Shown: piece by piece, positions 13,020-22,885 of the stretch
How positions within the stretch are numbered: position 1 is the first letter of the stretch
Layout of the letters: every line of letters starts with the position of its first letter
Assembly (NCBI RefSeq): GCF_001625195.1
Contig: NC_054389.1
Location: 5,638,520 to 5,702,519, forward strand
Direction of reading: 5' to 3'
Length of the DNA: 64,000 nt
Source of the DNA: Drechmeria coniospora
Taxonomy: Eukaryota; Ascomycota; Sordariomycetes; Hypocreales; Ophiocordycipitaceae
The notes under the pieces: generated by a model
Databases searched by the model: none
What the model was told of the DNA's origin: nothing
Seen by the model: only the letters and a program-made list of their open reading frames with translations
Program-made: the position numbers and the translations under genes

Positions 13020-13860
13020 TCGCGCATAAGTACTGGCGGTAGTCGGACAGCAGGTACCTACTAGGTACCTGGGTACTAGGTAGGTACCTGTAATTAGGTG
13101 ATTTGCCGTCGGTGGTGGGAACGCAGCAACACTCGTGACCGCTACAAGCACATGTTGTTACCGCCTGTCTGGAGCACTTGTGCAACTATTGCTTGCAAGT
13201 AGGTGCCCAGCAGCGGTACATACATTGTAGTTGTATATATCCCGTGACCGTCATGCCTACCGGACGTGCGCAATTGCATTACTTACCTACGGCGGTGAGT
13301 GGTTGCTGAGGTTCAACCGATTACAAGTAGACGTCGTGGTACGGAATATGTTGGTACTACGCTCTACAATACATGTGTACATGGTATTACTATCACCGTG
13401 TGCTGTACCTTCACCGTACCTGCATCTGCTCTGGGGCGGGGGATGGACTATGACCGGTGTCGCAAGTACTGTACGGAGTACATGTACATGTAATGCCAAG
13501 TTCGCTGTACTGTACTCCGTACGTATCAATAAGCACCTAGTAGTAATTACTTACTAAGCTGCATGTTCTCCATTAGTACGGAGGAAGGCCTGAATGGGGT
13601 AGTATGAAGGGTACGGCGTAGGGCTCCTCTACTCCGTACAGTACATGTACTTGCAGATACCCAAGCAGTACGACATATTATTACTTGTATGCCTGCCTAC
13701 TAGGTTAGTAGTGAATACTCGGGTGGACATGAAGACGGTGCTCATAGCCCGCGGGGCGTGCATGTGCGGTACAAGTGCGGAGCACAGTAATATAGGAAAC
13801 CTGCAGTGCGTGCAGTGCAGGTACTGTCAATATCAAGTGCACGTGTCGTGCCTGTACCTG
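13020..13860. repeat. GTAC-rich island
   Basis: Begins with stacked AGGTACCTA/TAGGTACC words (13050–13092), continues with TACGGAGTACATGTACATG (13475 area), TACTCCGTACGTA and TACTCCGTACAGTACATGTA (about 13630). The mix of self-complementary words is the same as in the other islands. Confidence 0.85.
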
Positions 13861-14914
13861 TACGGTACTAGTCATCATCGGCCATGGGTGCATCGATCGA
13901 TTGCCCGCTTCGTCCTGGGACATGATCCGCCCCTCTGGCAATCTGGGTACGGCCAGAGTACCCTGGCAGGAGAGTGGGATGCGTCCACCTGCCGACTGGG
14001 GGGACCAGGTTCCGTTGCACCAACATGAGGGTCACGGCAGGTTGGCCGCCTGGAAGGGCAACGCGGCGGCCGTGTCCAGCTCGACGCCCTGGTCGAACTG
14101 GTTGCATGCGTCCCCGCCGTCCCAAGGAACCGGGACGCGGCGCTGGTGCCCGCCCATCTGCACCAGCACCACCGCGACACGGGTGGCACGGGAACGGGAC
14201 TCGTCATCCACACCATCGACGAGACGCATCTTGTTCACCATTCGTTGCCGCGGCGGATGAGGCGGACGAGGTGCCGATGGCGAATCACCCTCCCCAGGTC
14301 GGACGCCAGAAGGTTGATTGGCCTGTCGCCGACGCGCGACGAGGGATCAACCCTCCGCAACGTTGCAGGCACACCTACGTCCTTTGCTGTACGGCGCACT
14401 CCATGCAGGCAGGTATCGAGGGGATCGCTGGTGACAGGGGGAAATGGTGTCTGGCAACTCGTGCGCTCCTCGACGCTGCCGCATGGGCATGTACGAAGCA
14501 GTGTAAACCTAGTGCACTTGGTACGTGGTGCTCGACAAACAGCCGGTTCGTGCGACCATTGTAGGGGCACCTTGGCACCGGGACGTGGAGGTGGGCAGGC
14601 CGTGTACGTGTACCGTAGACGTGTTGGTGCAGCGGTACTTCGAGACAACGTGTGCTACTGATGCATGCACGTCCAGGTCTCGCAACGTGCTAAAATAAAG
14701 GCCAATGCTGGGAACGATGATCGTTTGCTCTCGCCCGTCTCTTGCTCGCTCGGTCGCCGCCCTTGCAGAGTTTGGAACCAAGACAGCTTGCCCTGCAATC
14801 CATCGGCACGATCCATCCCCGATGTCGCAAGCCATTCGGCTCCAGACAGAGTACCCGAAACCGGGTGCAACAATAGGCCGGCCATGTGTGCAAGTATCCT
14901 GTGCCTCGTTGTGC

Positions 14915-15240
14915 GGCGCGAGCCTACAGTACTTCATCTACAGTACGTACAGGTACGAGGAATTACCAGCTATAACAGTGTAGTACCTAGCACTCAATTA
15001 CATGCCTGCCACCCGACACCTCGGTGCTCCGTACAAGACCCCTGCTAGCGGTTTGGTACGTTCTCCGTACATTGCTCGCAGTTGACAGGAGGCATGCACG
15101 GAGGACTACACCCCCGCTGTATGTACTACCAAGGTAGGTGACTAGGTGCTAGTGCTAGGTGTGTATGCAATTTTGCACTGTAATTTACCTGCATGCACAG
15201 TCCGGAGCAAGTATTGCAGTGTCAAGTGCTCCGTACTGTA
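14915..15240. repeat. GTAC-rich island
   Basis: Scattered GTAC words (CAGTACGTACAGGTAC near 14940, GCTCCGTAC near 15030, CCGTACTGTA near 15230) in otherwise unremarkable sequence. Confidence 0.65.
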
Positions 15241-16044
15241 GAGTTGCTGCAAGCGCAACTAGAGTGCACTGTGGACTACGGTGCAGTGTCTGCTTCCCGT
15301 CACTCACTGGCGACGGTGCGTTCATCAGCCGACGCCACCAAACTAAGCCACAAACGGACCGCCACCAATGCACCCTCCGCCCACTTGTCATCTGAAGTCG
15401 ACCATCCACGGTGCCGGACCATAACCTTGCCCTGGACTGGCCTGCGCACTCCCCCCTCCCAAGGCTCGAGGAGAGTGCCTGCAAAGTGCCCGCGTGCCCG
15501 CAGCACGGTCAAGCCCAAACGCACGCCGAGTAGCACGGCGTGTTGGAAGTGTTGGAAAAATGTGTGGTTTGAGCCTAGTGCCCCGGATACCCTCACCGTA
15601 CTGGCTGGCCATGGCGCCCTCTGCCCTCGTCCCCTCTCCTCCAAACGAATGGCGACTCGGCGCCGGCGATGAGCATCATCGCCCACGGCGACGTCAAACA
15701 TTGTCCTCGTTCAGCATCGTCGGCAGCATCGGCAGCCTCAACCGGATCAGAGAGGAATCGGACCCCTCAAGGCCATCCGAGGGCTCGTCCTCGTCCTGCA
15801 ACCTGCATCCTCACCGCCTTTCGTCCCCCCTCCCGAGCGGCGGTGACCTCGGTCGATGGAGCGGTGCAACGTTTGTTCAGCCTCGGATCGAACCCATGGG
15901 CCACCGATATAGCAACCGCCGTCAACCCTGACACGGAGCACGGCAACCTGGTCGATCGCTGCCAAGCAGGCTGGCAGCCGGCCTTGCTATCCTTCCACGT
16001 ACTATCCATCTTTACGGTACGTCTTTGAGGACGCGCGAGTCACC

Positions 16045-17046
16045 ATGAACGACCAACCCTCGTGGCTGGCTGAGCCACGACGGCCGTCGCCGCAATGGAT
16101 GGCGGCATCGTCCTCTCCATCGTCGTCGTCTTCGTCGTCACGGGTAGACGTCGAGGGACCGCGGCCCCCGCCGTTGAGCGTATCCGAACGGCAACATGGT
16201 GCGTCTCCGGATACAACGACAAGGTCCTCGCGCCGGCGCCATGGTAGGCACCACCTCCGCCACCATCAAACCCGCCACAACCACCACCACCACCACTACC
16301 CTCCCTCTCACGATCCTTCACCCACCACCACCAACACCAACACCAACACCAACACCACCACCAACGCCTCCCCCTCTCTCTCTTCCGTCTCCCCTCGGCC
16401 TATGGAAGCGCTCGTCCGAAATCTCGGCAAGCAAACACTTTGGTCAGGGGAAGAGGAGGGGGGGGCGGCATCCGACGAGAGGCAAGATGGCACGCCAGAG
16501 CACAGTCGCATGGCCATCGACGTCGACTCCGACCCCGACCCTGCTGACGCGCGCCATTTGCTTCCCGTGCCTCGCAGCGTAGAGATGATGCGCCTACGCC
16601 GCATGCACTCCCGTCGTGAACCGTCGCGGCCGACTCGTGTCCGGCATGCCGGCCGCAGGCCTCATCCGCCCCCCGCCGTGCGACGGGAGACGATGCGGCC
16701 CAGCGTAGACCACGTCACCGAGGCTCTTCCGACCCCGTCGCACAACCAGCCGCCCATCGAGGTCGATCCGATGGAGGACCCTACTTTCCCCGGACTGGAA
16801 CCCGATGAGGGCTTCGGCGACGGTCCCGACAACGTGTCCTGGCTTTCGGATGGCCGCATATTGGTCGACAGCCAGTCCGACGTCCTCGGCGGCAACGGCA
16901 TCTTGCACTTCCGCTCCTCGGCCGAGACGGCCCTGCAATGCTCCGTGGTTGTGCAGAAGCACGCGCGAATGCGAAGGAGACGACAGAGGAAGCGTGAGAC
17001 GGCCTCGCGCGCCTCATCGGTCATGCCTACCGACGACGGGACGTGA
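16045..17046 (+). CDS. hypothetical protein with acidic motif-containing C-terminal half
   Basis: An uninterrupted 333-codon frame from ATG 16045. Residues ~30–110 are low complexity: a Ser run, an Arg/His-rich block with five consecutive His, and a Thr-Asn repeat. Residues ~230–310 look like a conserved globular or motif region (DPTFPGLEPDEGFGDGPDN, then WLSDGRILV and GILHFRSSAETA), followed by a strongly basic tail (MRRRRQRKR) that could be a nuclear localisation signal. I do not recognise the family. Compared with the antisense frames, amino-acid content and the in-frame ATG support this one. No introns are apparent. Function unknown. Confidence 0.6.
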   Translation: MNDQPSWLAEPRRPSPQWMAASSSPSSSSSSSRVDVEGPRPPPLSVSERQHGASPDTTTRSSRRRHGRHHLRHHQTRHNHHHHHYPPSHDPSPTTTNTNTNTNTTTNASPSLSSVSPRPMEALVRNLGKQTLWSGEEEGGAASDERQDGTPEHSRMAIDVDSDPDPADARHLLPVPRSVEMMRLRRMHSRREPSRPTRVRHAGRRPHPPPAVRRETMRPSVDHVTEALPTPSHNQPPIEVDPMEDPTFPGLEPDEGFGDGPDNVSWLSDGRILVDSQSDVLGGNGILHFRSSAETALQCSVVVQKHARMRRRRQRKRETASRASSVMPTDDGT

Positions 17047-17960
17047 TGCGTCGTCTTCCCCATCCATGGCTGGCAGGTCCACCCGAGCGCCGAGGCCGGG
17101 CACGGGGCAAGGCATCAAAATGCCTCGGAGAGGAGCACGCAGCATCAAAGCATTTCCTCGGCGGACGGACGGACGGAGCGCAGCTTGGTGGCACGGCATT
17201 GCAGGCATGCAGCTCCCGCGACGGCCTGGCACCCACGGTGCGTCAATTGCCTTGCCGCGAACCCCAAGGCAACGAACGACGGCCAAGCTTTCAGCCCTCG
17301 TTTGATGTGCGCGATTGTGGTCTTCGGCCACCACGCGCCGCGGCCACCGCGACAAACCCACGACTGGCATCAGCAGGCGGGCGCACGGGCCGTTCTCGTC
17401 CGGTCTGAAACGGCGTGTCGGGTCGGATGGGAGCCCCGTTGGTCACACGGACGGACGGCCGCGTATGACGTCGATGGCCCGTCTCGGGCCTGCACGAATG
17501 GAATATGCGTCATTGCAGGTGAGCGAGGGTGCGGGGGCGCTCACTGCTGCGTTTCGTCTGCTGCATGCATCCTGTACGTACGCCGCGTCCTGTGTACGAG
17601 AATTTGAGGCATGCACGTCTTTGCTCGATGCCCGTGAGAGATTCCGTGCGGCCGGCGTGCATTGCCCGCAAGGGTCCAGACTCCGGCGGCCAGCAGCATG
17701 GTGTAGGCCTCCGGCACCGGAACGCGGGCACGAGCAGCCTTGGCAGCTATTATATGTAGTCGGTGACGGCACCACGATGATCCCAGCTCCGCCGTTGAGC
17801 GTGGTGGCGGCTGGTGGTACGTTCTACCGCGTGATGCCATGATGCCATGCCACCAGCCATCCTGTGGCCTCCACGCAGACCGTCTCCTGCGGCGAGCCAC
17901 TTGCTGCGCGTGTGCGTCGTGTCGGGACGTTGCCACGACCCGAGCTGGCGCTCTGGTGCC

Positions 17961-18045
17961 ACGAAGCTGCCGGTCCCACGAAGCTGCCGGTCCCACGAAG
18001 CTGCCGGTCCCACGAAGCTGCCGGTCCCACGAAGCTGCCGGTCCC
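17961..18045. repeat. 17-bp minisatellite, five perfect copies
   Basis: Five identical head-to-tail copies of ACGAAGCTGCCGGTCCC with no spacers, followed by a diverged partial copy. Perfect identity indicates recent expansion or homogenisation. No direct coding context. Confidence 0.97.
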
Positions 18046-18239
18046 ACGACCGCTGCCCATGCGTTCTTCCCGAGACCACGATGATCCGTGGACCTCAAGG
18101 CCATGGTGACCCGTGGGCCTCGATGCCATGACCCGTGGACCCTCTGCCCCTCTGCGGGATGCTGTGCGTCCTAACCTCATGAGCCATAGCACGGCTGGCC
18201 AGCATTCCAGCCATCGGTCTACCCACCCACCCGCCGGTA

Positions 18240-19040
18240 CATTTGCCGTACAGTACTTACATGTTGTTGGTACATGTGAACCGACTGTTACTGCGGAGTG
18301 CTAGGTGGGCGCTTGTAGCGTGTACTGTACTGTACAAGTACTCTGCAAGTACATATGTACTTACTTATGTACTTACACAAGGGCAGGCGCAACGGATGCG
18401 TATGGATCCGAGTACGAGTACGGAGTACGAGTGACTTTGCTCAAAAGCGCAAGAGTCCCTTCCATGTACGGAGTACTCTACACCGACATTGGATGGCGGT
18501 ACCTACTTAGTGGCAGGTACGGCCACGGCAGTAATTGCTCCAATGAGAGGGCTGGCCTGAACCCTGAAGAGGGTGTGGTTCCTTCCCCTCCCCCAGCAAC
18601 GGCCTCCTGCACTTGCCCGCAAGGGCCATCCAGGCCATCCATCCAATCGTTCCTGCTGCTCTGCTCACTCTCAAGTACTTACTTGCGCGGAAGGGCATCC
18701 TCCAAGTACATGTACCTAATTACCGAGTACAGTGGTTGTACTTGCGTACGGAGTAATACTTGCACACCTACTTGTCCGCCTGCGGAGTGCTCCGCGCTTC
18801 GTACTAGGTATTAGCTACTAGGTAAGTATATCTGTAAGCTAGGTACTAGGTACGGAGTACAGAGTACATACACACAGTACAGAGTACATACACACAGTAC
18901 GGAGGGAGTGCAGGCTATTGAATAGGCTTGGGCCTACGGAGTACTATCTACTTAGGTACTATTTCTGGTCCTCTCTCTCCTCCTCGACACAGTACCGCTG
19001 CACGCCGTGCACGTGCAGCATATGGGCAGGTAGGTACCTG
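18240..19040. repeat. GTAC-rich island
   Basis: Includes GAGTACGGAGTACGAGTG (about 18416–18433), TACGGAGTACTC near 18477, a duplicated ACAGAGTACATACACACAGT unit (about 18858–18900) and TACGGAGTACTATC near 18936. Part of the dispersed family. Confidence 0.85.
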
Positions 19041-20230
19041 CACTCCCGTGCGCCCCGCGACCCATCGTGCCACCTTGGCCTTTGTGCCGTGGCCTGTAGC
19101 TTCCCTCTTCCCATTCCCCCTCGCGGGTGTGTGTGCCTGGCTCGCTCGCACCCGCAGTTGAGACCGTCTCTTCCTCGACTCTCGGCACGCGGAGCTCGCT
19201 CATCTGCCCTCGCGGCTTCGCATCTGCAATCGGCCTCCCCATCGCACGCACGCCCATCTTTCCTTCGTACTGCGAGCCCTGCAGCTCGAGCTTATTTTCC
19301 GTCCTCGACCGCGGCAGGCCCCCCCCGGATCGTGCCTCGGGTTTGCATCTCGCATGATACGATCACCTCATGGTTGCTCCCCCCGGCTGCTTCCCCAGCC
19401 TGCTTGTGTACGGCCCGCCGAGCGTGGAGGTGCCCCTCGCCAATCAGGTTGCCCGCCCGTGGACGAATGATGATGGGTGAATGCCGTCGAATGACGGTCG
19501 GAGAGGCCTCCTCTGATCGGTGGCCCTTTGTCCCGAACCCCTGGGCTGCCGCTGCGCGCGAGGGGGGGGTTGGCTCGACGGTTGACTTGGCAATCGACAT
19601 TCGTCGCCGAGACACGTGGAGCCGAGCCGAACACACGGACGATGGACAATGTGTGCGGATGGGTACGGACGGGTACGCTCCGAATTATGGAGTAATATTC
19701 ATGCTCCGCACCCTAGTGACCACTGACCACAGGTCAGGCATAATGAATGGTGCGTCGTCCCCGTCGCCTCGAGCTTGCTTCGTGGGATCGCCAGCTCACT
19801 CGATGGTTCGCATTGACGCCAAGCGTCGCCCGCGAGCCACGGTTGGCCAGGCTTTGCCGTCGTACGAGTACGGCCGACGGACTACCCTCGTACGGGGGTG
19901 GATGGATGGATGGGTGGTGGGCGGCCGGCCGGTGGTGTGCGTCGTCCGCCTGGTGTCCAGCTCTGCTGCTGGGTGCGCTGCTAGCCGGTGTGCCTTGCAT
20001 GGACGTGTCGGATTGACCGGCTGGCGCACCGGCACATCATGCTCGAGCCTATCGCATGCCGCGTTCCCCTGCTGGCCCAGGCCATGATTTCTGGCACGGC
20101 GCAGCCGCAGCCTTCCAAGGGCCCCGGCTCGCTTCGCTGCTTGCTGCGAAATATACAAGGCGACTCGGACTCGGGTCGTGAATGCCGACCGGCTGTCGCT
20201 TTCAGACGGACATCCTCTCGACCGCCCTCT

Positions 20231-20263
<33 letters not shown>

Positions 20264-20561
20264 TCGATGCTTCCTCCCACGGGCCACGGCCGCAGGTCGC
20301 AGCGCCTGCCCACGGCGCACCCGATTCGTCCTGGGCCTGTTCTGTCCCCGTCGTGGAGAAGCTAACTGTCAAGGCGGTTGGCGATAAGGTTTGACAGTCA
20401 CCATGGCCTCCACACCTCCATCGTCCCATCGAGCGAGCCCACGAACTGGCTTCCGCCCCTCCTCGCTCACGAGGCGCACACTGCTTTCTTCCGCCCGCTT
20501 CGGCGCATCCATTCTAGTTCCTGTTCGCCTATTTGACGTTGCGGGATGGTCCCCCGATGTG

Positions 20562-20579
20562 GGTCGAGGGACCTCGACC
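20562..20579. promoter_or_regulatory. 8-bp inverted repeat upstream of wetA
   Basis: GGTCGAGG–GA–CCTCGACC, perfect arms. The left arm plus centre includes CGAGGGA (20565–20571), which fits the BrlA response consensus (C/A)(G/A)AGGG(G/A) known from Aspergillus. It starts 509 bp before the wetA ATG. Binding is inferred from sequence only. Confidence 0.45.
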
Positions 20580-20617
20580 GAACGAACTGGTGGTCCCCGG
20601 AGGATAGATGTGTCGAT

Positions 20618-20650
20618 GGAATGCGTGGCATAGGTAACACCACGCATTCC
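20618..20650. promoter_or_regulatory. 11-bp inverted repeat carrying two CATTCC (AbaA-type) cores upstream of wetA
   Basis: Arms GGAATGCGTGG (20618–20628) and CCACGCATTCC (20640–20650) are perfect reverse complements with an 11-nt spacer. Each arm contains CATTCC (one per strand), matching the CATTCY site bound by the TEA-domain regulator AbaA in Aspergillus, where AbaA activates wetA. A further CATTCT lies at 20510–20515. Function is inferred. Confidence 0.5.
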
Positions 20651-21070
20651 TCAACCTAGCCCTGGGTCCTCGCCAACAACAAGCTGCGTTATTATGCCGG
20701 CCAAATGTCCGTTGCTATCCGCCCGCAACGGTTGCTATGCTCTTTCATGACCCTACTGCCGCTACCCGTTATATGCCCAGTCGACGTTTCGTCACCTCCC
20801 GCATCCTACCTGCATGCTTCGTGCTTCCAAAACGGCGCCCTCTGGGACCCCATACTCTCCATCGCGCTCCGTCCTCGTCCTCCGCCGCCCCGGCCTCTCG
20901 CTTCTTGACCTCGACGACATCGAACCGGAAGCCTGCTCCCCTCCTGCCTCTTGCCGACTGCGAGCTACTCCCTCCTCCGATCGGCTGGCACGCTGCCCGC
21001 CAGGCCCCTTGAGCCGCCCGGCTTTGTTGACTTGCACGCACCCTCTCGAGCGAACTCGACGGCGGCCGGC

Positions 21071-22885
21071 ATGGCATCTTGGACCATGCCCTACCGGGCA
21101 GACACCGTCGAGAGCAACAGGGACTCCGGCTTCTACTGGCAGGACATGGAGGGCTCCAACGACATGCAAAACGACTTTTTCGGTCAGTTCGTCGACTTTG
21201 GCGGCGACGACGCCTCCACCGCCACCCCAGGCGACGCCTTCAACGACCTCGGCACCATGTCCGCCGGGCCGGAGCCGCTCTTCGTCATGGACGACCAGCA
21301 GCAGCAGCAAGGCGCCGAGAGCACCGCCTCGTCGGGCGCCTCGACGGCCGACGAGTTCGACTTTCTCTCCAACAGCTCTCACCTGGCACCGTCGGCGCTG
21401 GCGACTAGCTACGAGATCAACCCGAAGATGGTCACCCTCGGCCCCGAGTCGCACGACGAGGAGGTGGAGGCTCAGCACTATGGCTACCTCGGCCGCGGCT
21501 CCATGTCCGAGACGGACCTGACGCGGCTCGAGAGCATCAGCCTGCACTCTCCCCAGAAGACCAAGGCCTCGGTTTCGGACCCGTCCTCGCCGACGCCGCC
21601 CAACACCATCGCGACGGCACGCAAGCCCAAGAAGTTTGTCGAGGCCCTCTCATCCACAATCCGCAAGGCGACGACGCTGCGCAAGACGAGAAAGGCGCTT
21701 CCGGAGCAAAAGGTGCGCTCGCCGAGCCTCGAGCAGCAGCAACAGCAGCAGCAGCGGCAGCTGCAATCACCTCTGAAGATCCCGAAGCAGCGGCGCGGGA
21801 GGCCGAACCCCTCCGCCCACGGTCTCCCCCAGTCGCCCCCTGTCCAGCAGCAAAACCCCGGGGGCGCCCAGTTCATCCACGGATACTGCGAGGACCCCTT
21901 CAACGAAGGTGCGCCGCCGCCGATGCCCGCGGCCCAGTACTACAACCAGCCGGGCATCCACACGCCCATCGAGTCCCCCGGCGTCAAGCTCGAACAGGCC
22001 CGGTTTCCAAACGGCTCGGCCGCCCCCGGAGTTCAAGTCCCACCGGCCGCGTCCTGGATGGCTCAGCAGCAGCAGGTCATGGCACGCCAGCAGTGGCCAG
22101 CCGTCCCGCCCGGCCAGGATCCGGCATGGTGGGACCTCAACATGGTGACGCAAAACGGCGCCGGTGAGTTCGCGAACCACCACCGCAACGCGAGCTTGAA
22201 CCTCGCGAGCCACGCCCACAGCTCCGGCTTGCCGTACGAGTACTCGGCCATGCCCGACACCGGCGCGGCCGGGCTGATGATCCACATGCCACAACCACAT
22301 CCGTCGCAACCGACCGTCGTCAACGATCTGACGCTAAACGCTCACACGTACCTACCGCCGCCACCGCCAGCGATGCCGACGGCACCGGCGTCGGAGCGAC
22401 CTCACCGCCCACCCCGTGCCAAGTCCTCCGGCGCGCGACATTTGTCCTGCTCCCCGATGAGGAAGCAACGAGCACCGTCGGCGTCGCCTACGCCCAATCA
22501 ACCGCAAGTCATCAACGGCCCCCGGTCAAGGCACAGCTCCGGAGGCTCCGTCTCGTCCGTCCGGAGCTCTTCCGGTCGGCTTCCCGGAAGCATGCCTGGC
22601 ACCCCTTGCAGCGTTCGCAAGCGCCGATCTCGGGATGTGAGCGGGTCCGGCGGCGTGTCCTTTGGTGGCGATGACGGCTTCGGCGTCGGCTTCGTCAACT
22701 TCACTCCGAACGATGGCTCCGTCCTCATGACTGGCGTCGCGCCCAGCGGTAGTTCCAAGACCAAGGCTCGTCGCGAGAAGGAGGCACAAGATCGGCGTCG
22801 GCGACTGAGCGAGGCCGCGCTTAAGGCTGTTGCCGCCGCCGGGGGCGACGTCGACAAGCTGCTCGAGCAGGGGTTCACGCTTTGA
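21071..22885 (+). CDS. wetA: developmental regulatory protein WetA
   Basis: Encodes 604 aa from ATG 21071 (MASWTMPYRADTVES); the frame is open further upstream, but that part lacks protein-like composition. WetA acts late in conidiation, controlling conidial wall maturation and spore-specific expression, downstream of BrlA and AbaA in the aspergilli. The diagnostic feature is the C-terminal block (about residues 536–604): GFVNFTPNDGSVLMTGVAPS, then SSKTKARREKE, RRRRLSEAALKAV and a final VDKLLEQGF, the ESC1/WetA-related domain. The N-terminal acidic stretch (DFFGQFVDFGGDD) and Gln-rich runs (QQQQQ at ~77, a longer one near 220) resemble a transactivation region. No intron is needed. Upstream inverted repeats with AbaA- and BrlA-like cores (20562–20650) fit the known regulatory order. 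Confidence 0.93.
   Translation: MASWTMPYRADTVESNRDSGFYWQDMEGSNDMQNDFFGQFVDFGGDDASTATPGDAFNDLGTMSAGPEPLFVMDDQQQQQGAESTASSGASTADEFDFLSNSSHLAPSALATSYEINPKMVTLGPESHDEEVEAQHYGYLGRGSMSETDLTRLESISLHSPQKTKASVSDPSSPTPPNTIATARKPKKFVEALSSTIRKATTLRKTRKALPEQKVRSPSLEQQQQQQQRQLQSPLKIPKQRRGRPNPSAHGLPQSPPVQQQNPGGAQFIHGYCEDPFNEGAPPPMPAAQYYNQPGIHTPIESPGVKLEQARFPNGSAAPGVQVPPAASWMAQQQQVMARQQWPAVPPGQDPAWWDLNMVTQNGAGEFANHHRNASLNLASHAHSSGLPYEYSAMPDTGAAGLMIHMPQPHPSQPTVVNDLTLNAHTYLPPPPPAMPTAPASERPHRPPRAKSSGARHLSCSPMRKQRAPSASPTPNQPQVINGPRSRHSSGGSVSSVRSSSGRLPGSMPGTPCSVRKRRSRDVSGSGGVSFGGDDGFGVGFVNFTPNDGSVLMTGVAPSGSSKTKARREKEAQDRRRRLSEAALKAVAAAGGDVDKLLEQGFTL

Larger units (their letters stand above)
7905..16044. other. 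8-kb gene-poor region
   Basis: GC-rich patches with short open frames on both strands alternate with GTAC-rich islands (about 9600–9680, 10670–11190, 13020–13860, 14915–15240). None of the open frames has a recognisable domain, a consistent splice structure or a convincing ATG. The last few hundred bases are the upstream region of the 16045 gene. Confidence 0.55.
17047..21070. other. intergenic region upstream of wetA
   Basis: Holds a 17-bp minisatellite (17961–18045), a GTAC island (about 18240–19040), a GCCCTCGCC-type repeat near 20222–20260 and the wetA upstream region with its inverted repeats. A 389-codon plus-strand open frame (18918–20087) begins in the repeat island and has no recognisable domain, so it is not called. 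Confidence 0.55.

Noticed and set aside
17961..18045. CRISPR-like regular array
   Set aside because: Units are contiguous with no spacers, and the genome is eukaryotic.
18918..20087. 389-codon plus-strand open frame
   Set aside because: Starts inside a GTAC island, runs through promoter-type sequence and has no domain or conserved-looking block.
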